Shown in pieces: positions 24,501 through 32,942 of a DNA stretch of 38,762 bases. The stretch is from JBOGGN01 sp050744165 (GTDB lineage: Bacteria; Actinomycetota; Acidimicrobiia; Acidimicrobiales; Palsa-688): NCBI GenBank assembly GCA_050744165.1, contig JBOGGN010000242.1, forward strand, positions 1 through 38,762, in the 5' to 3' direction. Under the pieces are notes generated by a model, which was not told the origin of the DNA, ran no database searches, and saw only the letters and a program-made list of their open reading frames with translations. The first letter of the stretch is position 1. Each line of letters opens with the position of its first letter. A program made the position numbers and the translations under genes.

Positions 24501-27500
24501 CGTCGGCGTCGGTCGCGGTAAGCGGGACTGTGAGCGACACCGCCATCCTGTCGGGCGGGTCCAACCCCACGGGGACCATTACCTTCGAGCTGTTCGGGCC
24601 GGTGGCGGGCTGCACCGGCGCCCCGATCTTCACCGCCACCAAGCCGGTGACCGGCGACGGCGCCTACTCGTCGGGCACCTTCACCCCGACCGCCCCGGGC
24701 ACCTACAACTTCGAGGCGTCCTACAGCGGCGATGCCAACAACAACGCCATCCCCCTGACCGCCTGCGGGGCGGCGGGCGAGAACGTGACCGTGACCCCGG
24801 CCACCCCGGCCATCGTCACCATGGCCTCGGCGTCGGTGGCGGCCGGGGGCACGATCAGTGACACTGCCACCCTGACCGGTGGCGACGCCCCCACGGGGAC
24901 CATCACTTTCACCGTCTATGGGCCGGGCAATACGACGTGCGCCGGGACCGGGGTCGCCAGCCACACGGTGGCGGTCACCGGCGACGGCAGCTACGCCTCG
25001 GGCAGCTTCCCCGCCGCCATCGCGGGCACCTACCGGTTCATCGCGGCCTACAGCGGCGACGCCAACAACTCGGCGGAGTCGACGGGCTGCAACGACGCCA
25101 ACGAGAGCGTGGTGGTGACCCCCGCCGCCCCGACACTCGTCACCCATGCCTCCTCGACGGTCGCTGCGGGCGGCACGATCCAGGACACGGCGACCCTGTC
25201 CGGTGGCGCCTCCCCGATGGGCACCATCACCATCACTTTGTTCGGCCCCAACAACGCCGCCTGCACCGGCACCCCGATCCAGTCGACGACCGACCCGGTG
25301 AACGGCGACGGCGACTACACCTCGACGCCGTTCGTCGTCAACGCGGCCGGCACCTACCAATACGTTGCCGTGTATGGCGGTGACGCCAACAACGCAGGTG
25401 CCACCAGCGCCTGCGGCGCGGCCAACGAGTCGGTGGTGGTGACGCCGGCGGCGCCCACCATCGCGACCCAGGCGTCGGCGCCGGTGGCGGTCGGCAACCC
25501 GATCACCGACGTCGCCACGCTCTCGGGCGGGGACAACCCGACGGGGACCATCACCTTCAACGTGTTCGGCCCCCACAACGCCACCTGCACCGGCGCCCCG
25601 GTGTTCTCCTCGACGATGGCGGTAACCGGCGACGGCAACTACACCTCCAACCCGTTCACGCCCACCATGGCGGGCACCTATCGGTTCGTCGACAGCTACT
25701 CCGGTGACGCCAACAACGCTCCCACCGCGTCCGCGTGCGGCGCGGCCAACGAGTCGGTGGCGGTCGGCGTCGCCAGCCCCACGATCGTGACTACGGCGTC
25801 GGCGCCGGTGGTGGCGGGCGGCAACATCAGCGACATCGCCGTCCTCTCCGGCGGGGTGACGCCGAGCGGGACGATCACCTTCGATGTGTTCGGACCCAAC
25901 AACGCCACCTGCACCGGCGCCCCCTTGTTCACCTCGACGGTCCCGGTGGCCGGCAATGGCAGCTATGCGTCGGCGCCGTTCACCACGACCTTGGCGGGCA
26001 CCTACCAGTTCGTCGCCTCCTACAGCGGAGATGCCAACAACGGCGCCGTGACCAGCGCCTGTGATGCCGCCAACGAGAGCGTCGTGGTGGCCAAGGCGGG
26101 CCCGGCCATCGCCACCCAGGCCTCGGCTCCGGTGACGGTGGGCGGCGCCATCAGCGACAGCGCGACCCTGTCGGGCGGCACCGGGCCGTCGGGCACCATC
26201 ACCTTCCAGGTCTTCGGCCCCAACAACGCCACCTGCACCGGCGCCGCGGCATTCACGTCCAGCGTCACCGTCGCCGGCAACGGCACCTACGCGTCGATGA
26301 GCTTCACGCCGACCCAGCCCGGGACGTACCGCTTCGTGGCCACCTACGGCGGCGACGCCAACAACGCCGCCGCCGGACCCACCTCATGCGGGGACCCGGC
26401 CGAGTCGACGGTGGTATCGCCCGGCGCCACGACCATCGTCACCAAGGTGTCGGGGTCGACGACCGTCGGCGGGACGATCACCGACACTGCCACCCTGGCG
26501 GGCGGGGTCAACCCGACCGGGACCATCACCTTCCAGGTGTTCGGGCCCAACAACGCCACCTGCACCGGCATCCCGGCGTTCACCTCGACGGTGCCCGTGA
26601 CCGGCAACGGCAACTACACCTCGGCAACCTTCACCGTGCCCGGGGCTGGGACCTACGGTTTCGTGGCCACCTACAGCGGTGACACCGCCAACAGCCCCGC
26701 TGGTCCCACCGCCTGCTCGGATCCCAACGAGACGACGACGGCGACCAAGGTGTCGCCGACCATCTCCACCATGGCGTCGCCCACCGGCACTGTTGGCGGC
26801 GCCATCACCGACACCGCCACCCTGACGGGGGGCTTCAACCCCACCGGGACCATCACCTTCCAGGTCTTCGGGCCCAACAACACGACCTGCACCGGCGCCC
26901 CGGCGGCGACCTCGACGGCGCCGGTCAGCGGGTCGGGCAACTACACCTCGGCGCCGTTCTCCCCGACTGCGCCCGGGAGCTACCAGTTCGTGGCCACCTA
27001 CGGCGGTGACGCCAACAACAACGCCGCCGGCCCGACAGCGTGCAACGACCCAGCGGAAACAGCGACGGTGACCCCCTCGGCGGTCACCTTCTCGACGACC
27101 GCGTCCCCATCGGCCGACGTGGGCCAGCCCATCTTCGACACCGCCGATCTGACCGGCAGCGGCACCCCGACCGGGACGATCACCTACAACCTCTTCGGCC
27201 CCAACAACGCCACCTGCACCGGTGCGCCGGCGTTTACCACCACCGTCAACGTGAACGGCTCGGGGATGTACACCTCGGCAAGTTTCACCCCGACCGCAGC
27301 CGGCACCTACGAGTGGGTGGACACCTATAGCGGCGACGCCACCACCGCCCCGGCCGGGCCGACGCCGTGCAACGACGCCGCCGAGTCCGTGGTGGTGCTG
27401 CCGACGCCGCAGATCGCGGTGACCAAGGCCGCCAACCCGACCAGCGAACCCGAGCCGGGCGGCAACTTCACCTTCACCGTCACCGTCAGCAATCCCTCGA

Positions 27501-29737
27501 CGGTTGACCCAGTGATGATCACTTCTTTGGTGGACAACATCTACGGCAACCTGGCCACCCTGCCCGGTTCAACCTGCGGCACCCTCATCGGCATCACCCT
27601 TCCGCCGGGGGCGACCACGCCGCCGTGCACGTTCACCGGAGCCTTCAACGGAAGGGCGCCTGCCTCCCAGACCGACACCGTCACGGTCACCGGCGTCGAC
27701 TCCCACGGCATCACCGTCACCGCCACGGCCATGGCGACGGTCACCCTGACCCCGGTCCTGCCGACCATCAGTGTCACCAAGGCGGCCAACCCGCCCAGCC
27801 TGCCGGCGCCCGGAGGCACGTTCACCTTCACCGTCCAAGTCCACAACCCCAACACGGTGGACCCGATCACCATCACCTCGCTGGTGGACAACATCTACGG
27901 TGACCTCTCCACCCGGGCCGGCTCAACCTGCGGCGCCCTGATCGGCGTCACCCTGGCACCCGGCGCCACCTCCTCGCCGTGCACCTTCACCGGCCCCTTC
28001 ACCGGGGTGTCCGGAGCCACCCAGACCGACACCGTCACTGTGACCGGCATGGACAGCAACGGCAACAAGGCCACCGCCACCGCCAACGCCACCGTCGCCC
28101 TGACACCGGGGCTGATGCCGGTGATCAGCGTCAGCAAGGCGGCCAACCCCCTAACCCTGCCGGCGCCCGGCGGCACCTTCACCTTCACGGTCCAGGTGAC
28201 CAATCCGAGCACGACCGACCCGATCACGATCACCTCGTTGGTGGACAACATCTACGGTGACCTGTCCACCCGGGCCGGGTCGACCTGCGGCGCCCTGATC
28301 GGCGTCACCCTGGCTCCCGGCGCCACCTCTTCGCCGTGCACCTTCACCGGCCCCTTCACCGGGGTGTCCGGGGCCAGCCAGACCGACACCGTCACGGTGA
28401 CCGGCATGGACAGCAATGGCAACACGGCCACCGCAACGGCCATGGCCACCGTCTCCCTGACGCCGGCCATCACGCCCGAGATCAGCGTGACCAAGGCGGC
28501 CAGCCCGGCCACCCTGCCGGCACCGGGTGGGACGTTCACCTTCACGGTGCAGGTCCACAACCCGAGCACCGTCGATCCGGTGACGATCACCTCGCTGGTG
28601 GACAACATCTACGGCGACCTCTCGACGATCACCGGCTCGACCTGCGGCGCCCTGATCGGCGTCACCCTGGCTCCTGGCGGCACGTCGGCGCCGTGTACCT
28701 TCCCGGGTTCGTTCACGGGCAACTCGGGTGCCAGCCAGACCGACACGGTCACGGTGACCGGCAAAGACAGCAACGGCAACACGGTCACCGCTACCGCCAA
28801 CGCCACCGTGTCGCTGACGCCCGGTCCCACGCCTCAGATCAGCGTCAGCAAAACGGCCGACCCGCTGAGCAAGCCAGCCCCCGGCGGAACATTCACCTTC
28901 ACAGTGGAGGTGACCAACCCAAGCACGACCGACCCGATCACCATCACCTCGCTGGTGGACAACATCTACGGCGACCTGACGAAGATCTCCGGCTCCACCT
29001 GTGGCGCCCTGATCGGCGTGACACTGGCACCCGGCGCCTCCTCGGCCCCGTGCACCTTCCCGGGCTCGTTCACGGGCAAGTCGGGCGACAGCCAGACGGA
29101 CACGGTGACCGCCACCGGCAAGGACACCAACGGCACGACAGTGACCGCGACGGCCATGGCGACCGTCACGCTGACCCCGCCGGCGCCCACGACCACCACG
29201 TCGACCTCGACGACCTCGACGACCTCGACCACGGCGACGTCCGCCCCGCCCGCGACGCCGGTGATCGCGGTCACCAAGGCCGCCAACCCCATCAGCCTTT
29301 CGGCGCCAGGCGGTACGTTCATCTTCACGGTGGTCGTGTCCAACCCGAGCACGACCGTCCCGGTCAAGATCACCTCGCTGGTGGACAACATCTACGGCGA
29401 CCTGACGAAGATCTCCGGCTCGACCTGCGGAACCCTGATCGGCGTCACGCTCAGCCCCGGCCAGAGCTCCTCGCCGTGCAGCTTCCCGGGGAGTTTCACC
29501 GGATCGGGTGGCGATACCCAGACCGACACGGTGACCGTCACCGGGGTCAACCCGGCTAACCCGTCCGGTACCCCGGTCACCGCCACCGCCAAGGCGACGG
29601 TCAGCATCATCGCCGCCACGTCGACGCCACTCGCCCTGACCGGCTTGGACGACCGGCGACCGCTGACGATCGGCTTTGGGCTCATCGCCGCCGGCCTGCT
29701 GGTTCTGGCGCTGTGCTGGCGCCGGCGCCTCAACTGA
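21542..29737 (+). CDS. Giant secreted repeat protein: 16 Ig-like and 6 DUF11/CARDB-like repeats, LALTG sorting tail
   Basis: The 2,731-aa protein begins at ATG 21542 behind GAAGGAG. It has a signal peptide (residues 1 to about 40, ending DAFAG) and an N-terminal beta domain to about residue 215. Sixteen bacterial Ig-like repeats of about 108 aa follow, each with GGxIxDxAxLxGG, PTGTITF, FGPxNxTCTGAPxFTS, GTYxFVASYSGDANN and a Cys pair. Then come six 119-aa repeats (ISVTKAANP, PAPGGTFTFTVQV, ITSLVDNIYGDL, STCGALIGVTL) with a Thr-rich linker before the last. The tail LALTG (2697-2701), a transmembrane helix and RRR is a sortase-type sorting signal; LAxTG is the class E preference. It is likely a surface-anchored stalk or adhesin. 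The region opposite it holds long but non-genic frames. Confidence 0.9.
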   Translation: MGHEGQHRRRSSVARRTLQGALGLAIAVVPFVVTIPDAFAGVGFGVVPTFPSVVTVGQTGLPANLTIQNTSTTPDNASNVTLSTIDLVPACGTTFGTAPINDCPIANADPGVFTLSPTGTGQAGTACAGTTFTITTVDPATGQVSFSPSTPVVLQPPGTGPGGALAECVIDFTFTVNMGPTHVDANGQVDQLGFASGTNTLGHTGSGAGSSAVTVNLATLGITTSATSTATVGGGITDTATVSAAAPPGPAPTGTITFTAFTNSTCSGAPAFTSNAITVTGTGNYTSTPPFVTTAPGSVFWIASYSGDVSNAPVATHCGDAGETTTVNQAVPTIVTAASTTATIGGPISDSAVLANGLNPTGTITFTAFGPGNATCTAPAAFTSAPLAVAGNGTYMSGPFTPTTPGTYLWVASYSGDTNNAAVATPCGDMGETSTVNKATPAIVTTASGSGPVGSVISDSAVLSGGVDTPTGTITFNVFGPDNASCTGAPVFTSTATVNGNGTYSSSMFTTTAAGTYLFVASYSGDANNNAVASACGAANESVTITKASPAIATTPSPSVTAGGLVSDSATLSSGVNPTGTITFTLFGPGNPTCTGAAIFTSTASVNAGNGVYNSAAFTTTTPGTYNWVASYSGDANNNAVASTCASETVVVTQAHPTIMTQASASVPVGGTITDTATLAGGVSPTGTITFSIFAPGNPTCAGAPVATSMVPVTGNGNYVSAPFTTTAVGTYMFVVIYSGDTANASATSACGAANEAVTTTQATPTIATTPSVSVPVGGAVSDSATLANGLSPTGSITFTLFGPGNPTCTGAQVFTSNPIPVTGNGTYTSNTFTATMAGSYNWIATYSGDANNHSVASTCASETVVVTTTTPKIVTNASLTVPVGGTISDTATLSNGVNPTGTITFDVFGPNDATCSTVPAFTSVVSVTSGNGTYSSGPFTAVMAGTYRFVAMYSGDANNAAVTTMCNDPNESVVVTTVTPSLSTTASASVAVSGTVSDTAILSGGSNPTGTITFELFGPVAGCTGAPIFTATKPVTGDGAYSSGTFTPTAPGTYNFEASYSGDANNNAIPLTACGAAGENVTVTPATPAIVTMASASVAAGGTISDTATLTGGDAPTGTITFTVYGPGNTTCAGTGVASHTVAVTGDGSYASGSFPAAIAGTYRFIAAYSGDANNSAESTGCNDANESVVVTPAAPTLVTHASSTVAAGGTIQDTATLSGGASPMGTITITLFGPNNAACTGTPIQSTTDPVNGDGDYTSTPFVVNAAGTYQYVAVYGGDANNAGATSACGAANESVVVTPAAPTIATQASAPVAVGNPITDVATLSGGDNPTGTITFNVFGPHNATCTGAPVFSSTMAVTGDGNYTSNPFTPTMAGTYRFVDSYSGDANNAPTASACGAANESVAVGVASPTIVTTASAPVVAGGNISDIAVLSGGVTPSGTITFDVFGPNNATCTGAPLFTSTVPVAGNGSYASAPFTTTLAGTYQFVASYSGDANNGAVTSACDAANESVVVAKAGPAIATQASAPVTVGGAISDSATLSGGTGPSGTITFQVFGPNNATCTGAAAFTSSVTVAGNGTYASMSFTPTQPGTYRFVATYGGDANNAAAGPTSCGDPAESTVVSPGATTIVTKVSGSTTVGGTITDTATLAGGVNPTGTITFQVFGPNNATCTGIPAFTSTVPVTGNGNYTSATFTVPGAGTYGFVATYSGDTANSPAGPTACSDPNETTTATKVSPTISTMASPTGTVGGAITDTATLTGGFNPTGTITFQVFGPNNTTCTGAPAATSTAPVSGSGNYTSAPFSPTAPGSYQFVATYGGDANNNAAGPTACNDPAETATVTPSAVTFSTTASPSADVGQPIFDTADLTGSGTPTGTITYNLFGPNNATCTGAPAFTTTVNVNGSGMYTSASFTPTAAGTYEWVDTYSGDATTAPAGPTPCNDAAESVVVLPTPQIAVTKAANPTSEPEPGGNFTFTVTVSNPSTVDPVMITSLVDNIYGNLATLPGSTCGTLIGITLPPGATTPPCTFTGAFNGRAPASQTDTVTVTGVDSHGITVTATAMATVTLTPVLPTISVTKAANPPSLPAPGGTFTFTVQVHNPNTVDPITITSLVDNIYGDLSTRAGSTCGALIGVTLAPGATSSPCTFTGPFTGVSGATQTDTVTVTGMDSNGNKATATANATVALTPGLMPVISVSKAANPLTLPAPGGTFTFTVQVTNPSTTDPITITSLVDNIYGDLSTRAGSTCGALIGVTLAPGATSSPCTFTGPFTGVSGASQTDTVTVTGMDSNGNTATATAMATVSLTPAITPEISVTKAASPATLPAPGGTFTFTVQVHNPSTVDPVTITSLVDNIYGDLSTITGSTCGALIGVTLAPGGTSAPCTFPGSFTGNSGASQTDTVTVTGKDSNGNTVTATANATVSLTPGPTPQISVSKTADPLSKPAPGGTFTFTVEVTNPSTTDPITITSLVDNIYGDLTKISGSTCGALIGVTLAPGASSAPCTFPGSFTGKSGDSQTDTVTATGKDTNGTTVTATAMATVTLTPPAPTTTTSTSTTSTTSTTATSAPPATPVIAVTKAANPISLSAPGGTFIFTVVVSNPSTTVPVKITSLVDNIYGDLTKISGSTCGTLIGVTLSPGQSSSPCSFPGSFTGSGGDTQTDTVTVTGVNPANPSGTPVTATAKATVSIIAATSTPLALTGLDDRRPLTIGFGLIAAGLLVLALCWRRRLN
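22199..27400 (+). repeat. Sixteen tandem Ig-like coding repeats, about 324 bp each
   Basis: Unit starts: 22199, 22532, 22859, 23186, 23507, 23831, 24152, 24479, 24803, 25127, 25451, 25775, 26099, 26426, 26753 and 27080. Periods after the first unit (333 nt) run from 321 to 327 nt, most often 324. Divergence is moderate and always in frame. Most units carry two Cys (in TCTGAP and near xxACGAANES), suggesting one disulphide per domain. Confidence 0.9.
27401..29623 (+). repeat. Six DUF11/CARDB-like coding repeats, exact 357-bp period for the first five
   Basis: Unit starts: 27401, 27758, 28115, 28472, 28829 and 29255. The first five are spaced exactly 357 nt (119 codons). The sixth is shifted by 69 nt because of a Thr/Ser/Ala-rich linker. 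Units two and three are nearly identical at DNA level over about 180 nt (27884 onward versus 28241 onward), which suggests recent duplication or gene conversion. Confidence 0.9.
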
Positions 29738-29777
29738 CAAGGGCTCGCCGCAAGGCCGTGGTCATCGCCGCAGGCTG

Positions 29778-29805
29778 AACCCGCAACCCGCAACCCGCAA
29801 CCCGC
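29778..29805. repeat. Heptanucleotide tandem repeat (AACCCGC)x4
   Basis: Four perfect AACCCGC units are followed by degenerate copies (AGCCCGGCAGCCC). They lie in the non-coding space just after the giant gene. Confidence 0.85.
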
Positions 29806-29936
29806 AGCCCGGCAGCCCACCCGGGCACAGCGGCCACGGCCCGGCAACGCTGGCCTGCGGGCGACATCGCGGCGCGCCTGGGAGATCGCCGAGTGCCACC
29901 ATCTGCCTAAGCGGTTAGGGAACTCCTGGGGCCTCG

Positions 29937-30019
29937 GGGTGACCCGAATACCTGGCCCCATGCGGTAGCTATTCGGGCCACCCAGCCGGGCGACTACTGC
30001 GAGCGGCGCGGTAGTCGCC
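29937..30019. terminator. Bidirectional terminator-like hairpins between convergent repeat-protein genes
   Basis: The first hairpin pairs CCCGAATA (29943-29950) with TATTCGGG (29970-29977) and extends past one mismatch by five more pairs (29937-29983). The second pairs GGCGACTAC (29989-29997) with GTAGTCGCC (30011-30019), overlapping the last codons of the minus-strand gene. Neither is followed by a long T run, so the termination role is inferred from position and stability. Confidence 0.55.
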
Positions 30020-32906
30020 GCCGCCGGCGCCAGGTGACGCCCAGGCTGAGCAGGCCGGCCAGGATGAGCATGCCACCGGCGATGGTCGGGTCCTGGATCC
30101 GTGCCCCGGTGAGCGACAGCGAGGAGGTCGCGGTCGTCGTCGTGGTCCCCGAGCCAGTGGGCGCTGCGGTCACGGTGATCGAGACCTGCGCCCTCAGCGA
30201 GGCATCGGCCGTGCTGGCAACGATCGTGTGCTGGCCGGGCGCGGTGGCCGCGGGAATGACAACGGTGGCCGCAAAGTTCCCGAGAGAGTTTGCCGTCGCC
30301 ATTCCGAGCGACACCGGGCTGCTGAGAAGGTCCATCTGGAGTTCGCTGCCGGCCGGGAAGCCGCTGCCGGTGACCATGGTCGGCTGGCCAGCCGGCACGG
30401 AATTGGGGTTCACCTGAACCGTCGGAGTACCTGTGGTGGTGGTGGTTGCCCCCAGCGTGCTCGACGTTGTCGAAGAGCTCGTGGTCGAGGATCTCGTCGT
30501 GGTCGTTGTCGACCCGACTGTCGAGGATGTGGTTGACCCCACTGTCGTGGTTGTCGTCGGGGCAGTGGTGGTGCTGCTGGTCGTGCTGCTCGAGGTCGTG
30601 CTGCTCGAGGTGGTGGTCGCACTCACCGTGACCGTCTCGGCGGCCTCACCGCAGGCGGTGGGCCCAGCCGGGAGGGAGTCTGGGTCGCCGTCGTAGGACG
30701 CCAGCCACTGATAGGTACCAACAGCGGTCGAAATGAACGGCTCTGAGGTGTAGCTGCCGTCACCATTGACTGTCACCGTGGTGCTGAAGGCGGCGGTCCC
30801 GGTGCAGGCGGCGTCACCGGGGCCGAAAAGGTTGAAGGTGATTGTCCCGGTCGGCGAAAAGCCGCCAGTGAGGGCAGCCGTGTCGCTCACCGAGCCGCCG
30901 ACGGTCACTGATGCCGAGGCATGAGTGGAGATCGAGGTTGAGGCCCTGATCACGCTGAGGTGTTCGTTGACCGCCCCGCAGGCACTGGTCACGGGGTTGT
31001 TGTTGCTGTCCCCGCTGTAGACGGCGGTCCACAGGTAGTCACCCACCTTTTCGGTGGCGAAGGAATCCGAGTCGTACGAGCCGTTGCCGTTGACCCGCAC
31101 GACCGCAGTGAACGCTGGCGTCGCAGAGCAGGTTTGGTCGTTCGGACCGAACAGGCTGAAGGTGATCGATCCGGTGGGGATGCGACCGCCCGACAGCGCG
31201 GCCGAGTCGCTGACCGATCCACCCACCGCGACCGTCGGGGACGCCATCGTCGCGATTGTCGGCGTGGCCATCGCCAGCACCGTGGTCGTCGTGGGTCCTG
31301 TGGTGGTTGTGGTCGGGCCGGTGGTGGTTGTGGTCGGGCCGGTGGTGGTTGTCGTCGTCGCCGGGAGCGTGGTGGTGGTGGTCGAGGTGGTTGTGGTTGT
31401 TGGGCCGGTTGTGGTTGTGGTGGTTGCCGGGACCGTGGTCGTGGTGGTGGTGGTGCTCGTAGAGGTCGTCGTCGTACTGGTACTGCTTGACGTGGTGGTC
31501 GTGGAGCTGACGATGACCGTCTCGGCGGCGTCGCCGCAGGTGGTGGGCCCTGCTGGGTTAGAGTTGGCGTCGCCGCTGTACGACGCCACCCATTCGTACG
31601 TGCCGGCAGCGGTGGTGGTGAAGAGGCTCGACATGTAGTTGCCGTCGCCGTTGACGGACACCGTGTTGCTGAACGTCACGGTCCCGCTGCAGGTCGGGTC
31701 GCCCGGGCCAAAGAGGTCGAACGTGATGGTTGCGGAGGGCGAGAAACCTCCGGTGAGGGTGGCGGTGTCGCTGATAGAGCCGCCGACGGTGACCGAGGCT
31801 GATGCGTGCGTAGAGATGGTGGTGTTGGCTTTGGTCACTGTCACCGATTCATTCGCCGCGTTGCAGGCGCTGGTCACCGGGTTGTTGTTGCCGTCACCGC
31901 TGTAAGCCGCCGTCCATTGGTAGTTGCCGGTCGACACGGCCACGAAGCTCTCCGAGGAGTAGGTGCCGTTGCCGGAGACCGGCACCATGGCGGTAAAGGC
32001 CGGCGTCGCCGAGCAGTTGGCGTCGTCCGGGCCGAAGAGAATAAAGGTGATCGTGCCGGTGGGCGTGTTCCCGTCCAGGAGAGAGGCGGTGTCACTCACC
32101 GATCCGCCCACGGCCACCGATGCCGAGGCCGCGGTCGTCAGAATGGGCGTCGACGCAGCCGGCGATACCGTCACCTTCTCGTTGCTGTCGAGACAGTTGA
32201 TGTCCGACACAGCCAGGTTGTTACCGTCGCCGCTGTAGGACGCCGTCCACACGTAGGTACCGGTTGTCGTCGGGAAAAAGGGAGCCGACGGGTACATGGC
32301 GTTACCCAGATTCACGGGCACCGAGGTGGTGAAGCTCGGCGCAGTTTGGGCTTGGCAGGCGGCCACGGAGGCCCATAGGTCAAAGGTGATCGTGCCGGTG
32401 GGGCTGACACCCCCGGCCAGTTTGGCGCTGTCGTCGATCGAGCCGCCCACGGCAACGCCGGCCGACGCGGTGGTGGTGAGCACCGGCGCCACTTGGCCCA
32501 CGATCGTCGATTCGGGAGCGTCCGAACACGAGGTCGGTCCGACCGGATTGTTGTTGCCGTCACCGCTGTAGGTGACCTGCCACCGGTAGGTGCCTGCCTG
32601 GCTGGTGGTGAAGCTGGTTGAGTCGTAACTGCCATCGCCCGAGACCGGCACCATCGAGGTGAACGGCGGCGTACCAGCGCAGGTGGAGTTGTCCGGACCA
32701 AATAAGTCGAAAGTCAGCGTGCCCGTCGGCGCGGATCCACCAGACAGATCGATGACATCGAAGATTGCAAGTCCTACCGTCGTGTCGGGGGAGGCGACCG
32801 ATGAAATCGAGGGCGTCGCCAATGCCAACGCCGGCGTCGCAACCGTCCCCACACAGAGGCACGCGAGCGCGACGGCCCCAATGACGCCCCCGAGCCTCCT
32901 GAGCAC
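29994..32906 (-). CDS. Secreted Ig-like repeat protein with LSLTG sorting tail
   Basis: The 970-aa protein starts at GTG 32906, with a TATCCT box 5 nt upstream. A signal peptide ends at TPALALA (about residue 28). Six Ig-like repeats of the same family as the giant neighbour follow, four before and two after a long Thr-rich linker of TTTTTGP-type repeats. After a second Ser/Thr-rich linker comes an IPT/TIG-like domain (VQVNPNSVPAGQPTMVTGSGFPAG). LSLTG (930-934), a transmembrane helix and RRRRR close it, a sortase-like anchor. It is convergent with the giant gene, from which its repeats probably share an ancestor. It lies 36 bp downstream of the L,D-transpeptidase gene on the same strand. Confidence 0.88.
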   Translation of the reverse strand: MLRRLGGVIGAVALACLCVGTVATPALALATPSISSVASPDTTVGLAIFDVIDLSGGSAPTGTLTFDLFGPDNSTCAGTPPFTSMVPVSGDGSYDSTSFTTSQAGTYRWQVTYSGDGNNNPVGPTSCSDAPESTIVGQVAPVLTTTASAGVAVGGSIDDSAKLAGGVSPTGTITFDLWASVAACQAQTAPSFTTSVPVNLGNAMYPSAPFFPTTTGTYVWTASYSGDGNNLAVSDINCLDSNEKVTVSPAASTPILTTAASASVAVGGSVSDTASLLDGNTPTGTITFILFGPDDANCSATPAFTAMVPVSGNGTYSSESFVAVSTGNYQWTAAYSGDGNNNPVTSACNAANESVTVTKANTTISTHASASVTVGGSISDTATLTGGFSPSATITFDLFGPGDPTCSGTVTFSNTVSVNGDGNYMSSLFTTTAAGTYEWVASYSGDANSNPAGPTTCGDAAETVIVSSTTTTSSSTSTTTTSTSTTTTTTTVPATTTTTTGPTTTTTSTTTTTLPATTTTTTGPTTTTTGPTTTTTGPTTTTVLAMATPTIATMASPTVAVGGSVSDSAALSGGRIPTGSITFSLFGPNDQTCSATPAFTAVVRVNGNGSYDSDSFATEKVGDYLWTAVYSGDSNNNPVTSACGAVNEHLSVIRASTSISTHASASVTVGGSVSDTAALTGGFSPTGTITFNLFGPGDAACTGTAAFSTTVTVNGDGSYTSEPFISTAVGTYQWLASYDGDPDSLPAGPTACGEAAETVTVSATTTSSSTTSSSTTSSTTTAPTTTTTVGSTTSSTVGSTTTTTRSSTTSSSTTSSTLGATTTTTGTPTVQVNPNSVPAGQPTMVTGSGFPAGSELQMDLLSSPVSLGMATANSLGNFAATVVIPAATAPGQHTIVASTADASLRAQVSITVTAAPTGSGTTTTTATSSLSLTGARIQDPTIAGGMLILAGLLSLGVTWRRRRRLPRRSQ

Positions 32907-32911
32907 GCCAA

Positions 32912-32917
32912 AGGATA
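32912..32917 (-). promoter_or_regulatory. Putative -10 box (TATCCT) for the LSLTG repeat protein
   Basis: TATCCT on the minus strand ends 5 nt before GTG 32906, within the 36-bp gap behind the L,D-transpeptidase gene. It suggests an internal, leaderless promoter. Confidence 0.45.
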
Positions 32918-32942
32918 TCAGTTGGTCCCTGTTCAGGCCGAA

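Noticed and set aside
22199..29623. Regular 321-357-bp spacing as a CRISPR-like or satellite array
   Set aside because: Repeats are long, in frame, and encode Ig-like and DUF11-like domains. There are no short identical repeats with unique spacers and no cas genes.
21470..29740. Very long open frames on the strand opposite the giant repeat gene
   Set aside because: They arise from GC-rich codon bias in repeats. The products are Arg/Gly/His-rich with no domains, signal or start site, whereas the plus-strand frame has signal peptide, repeats and anchor.
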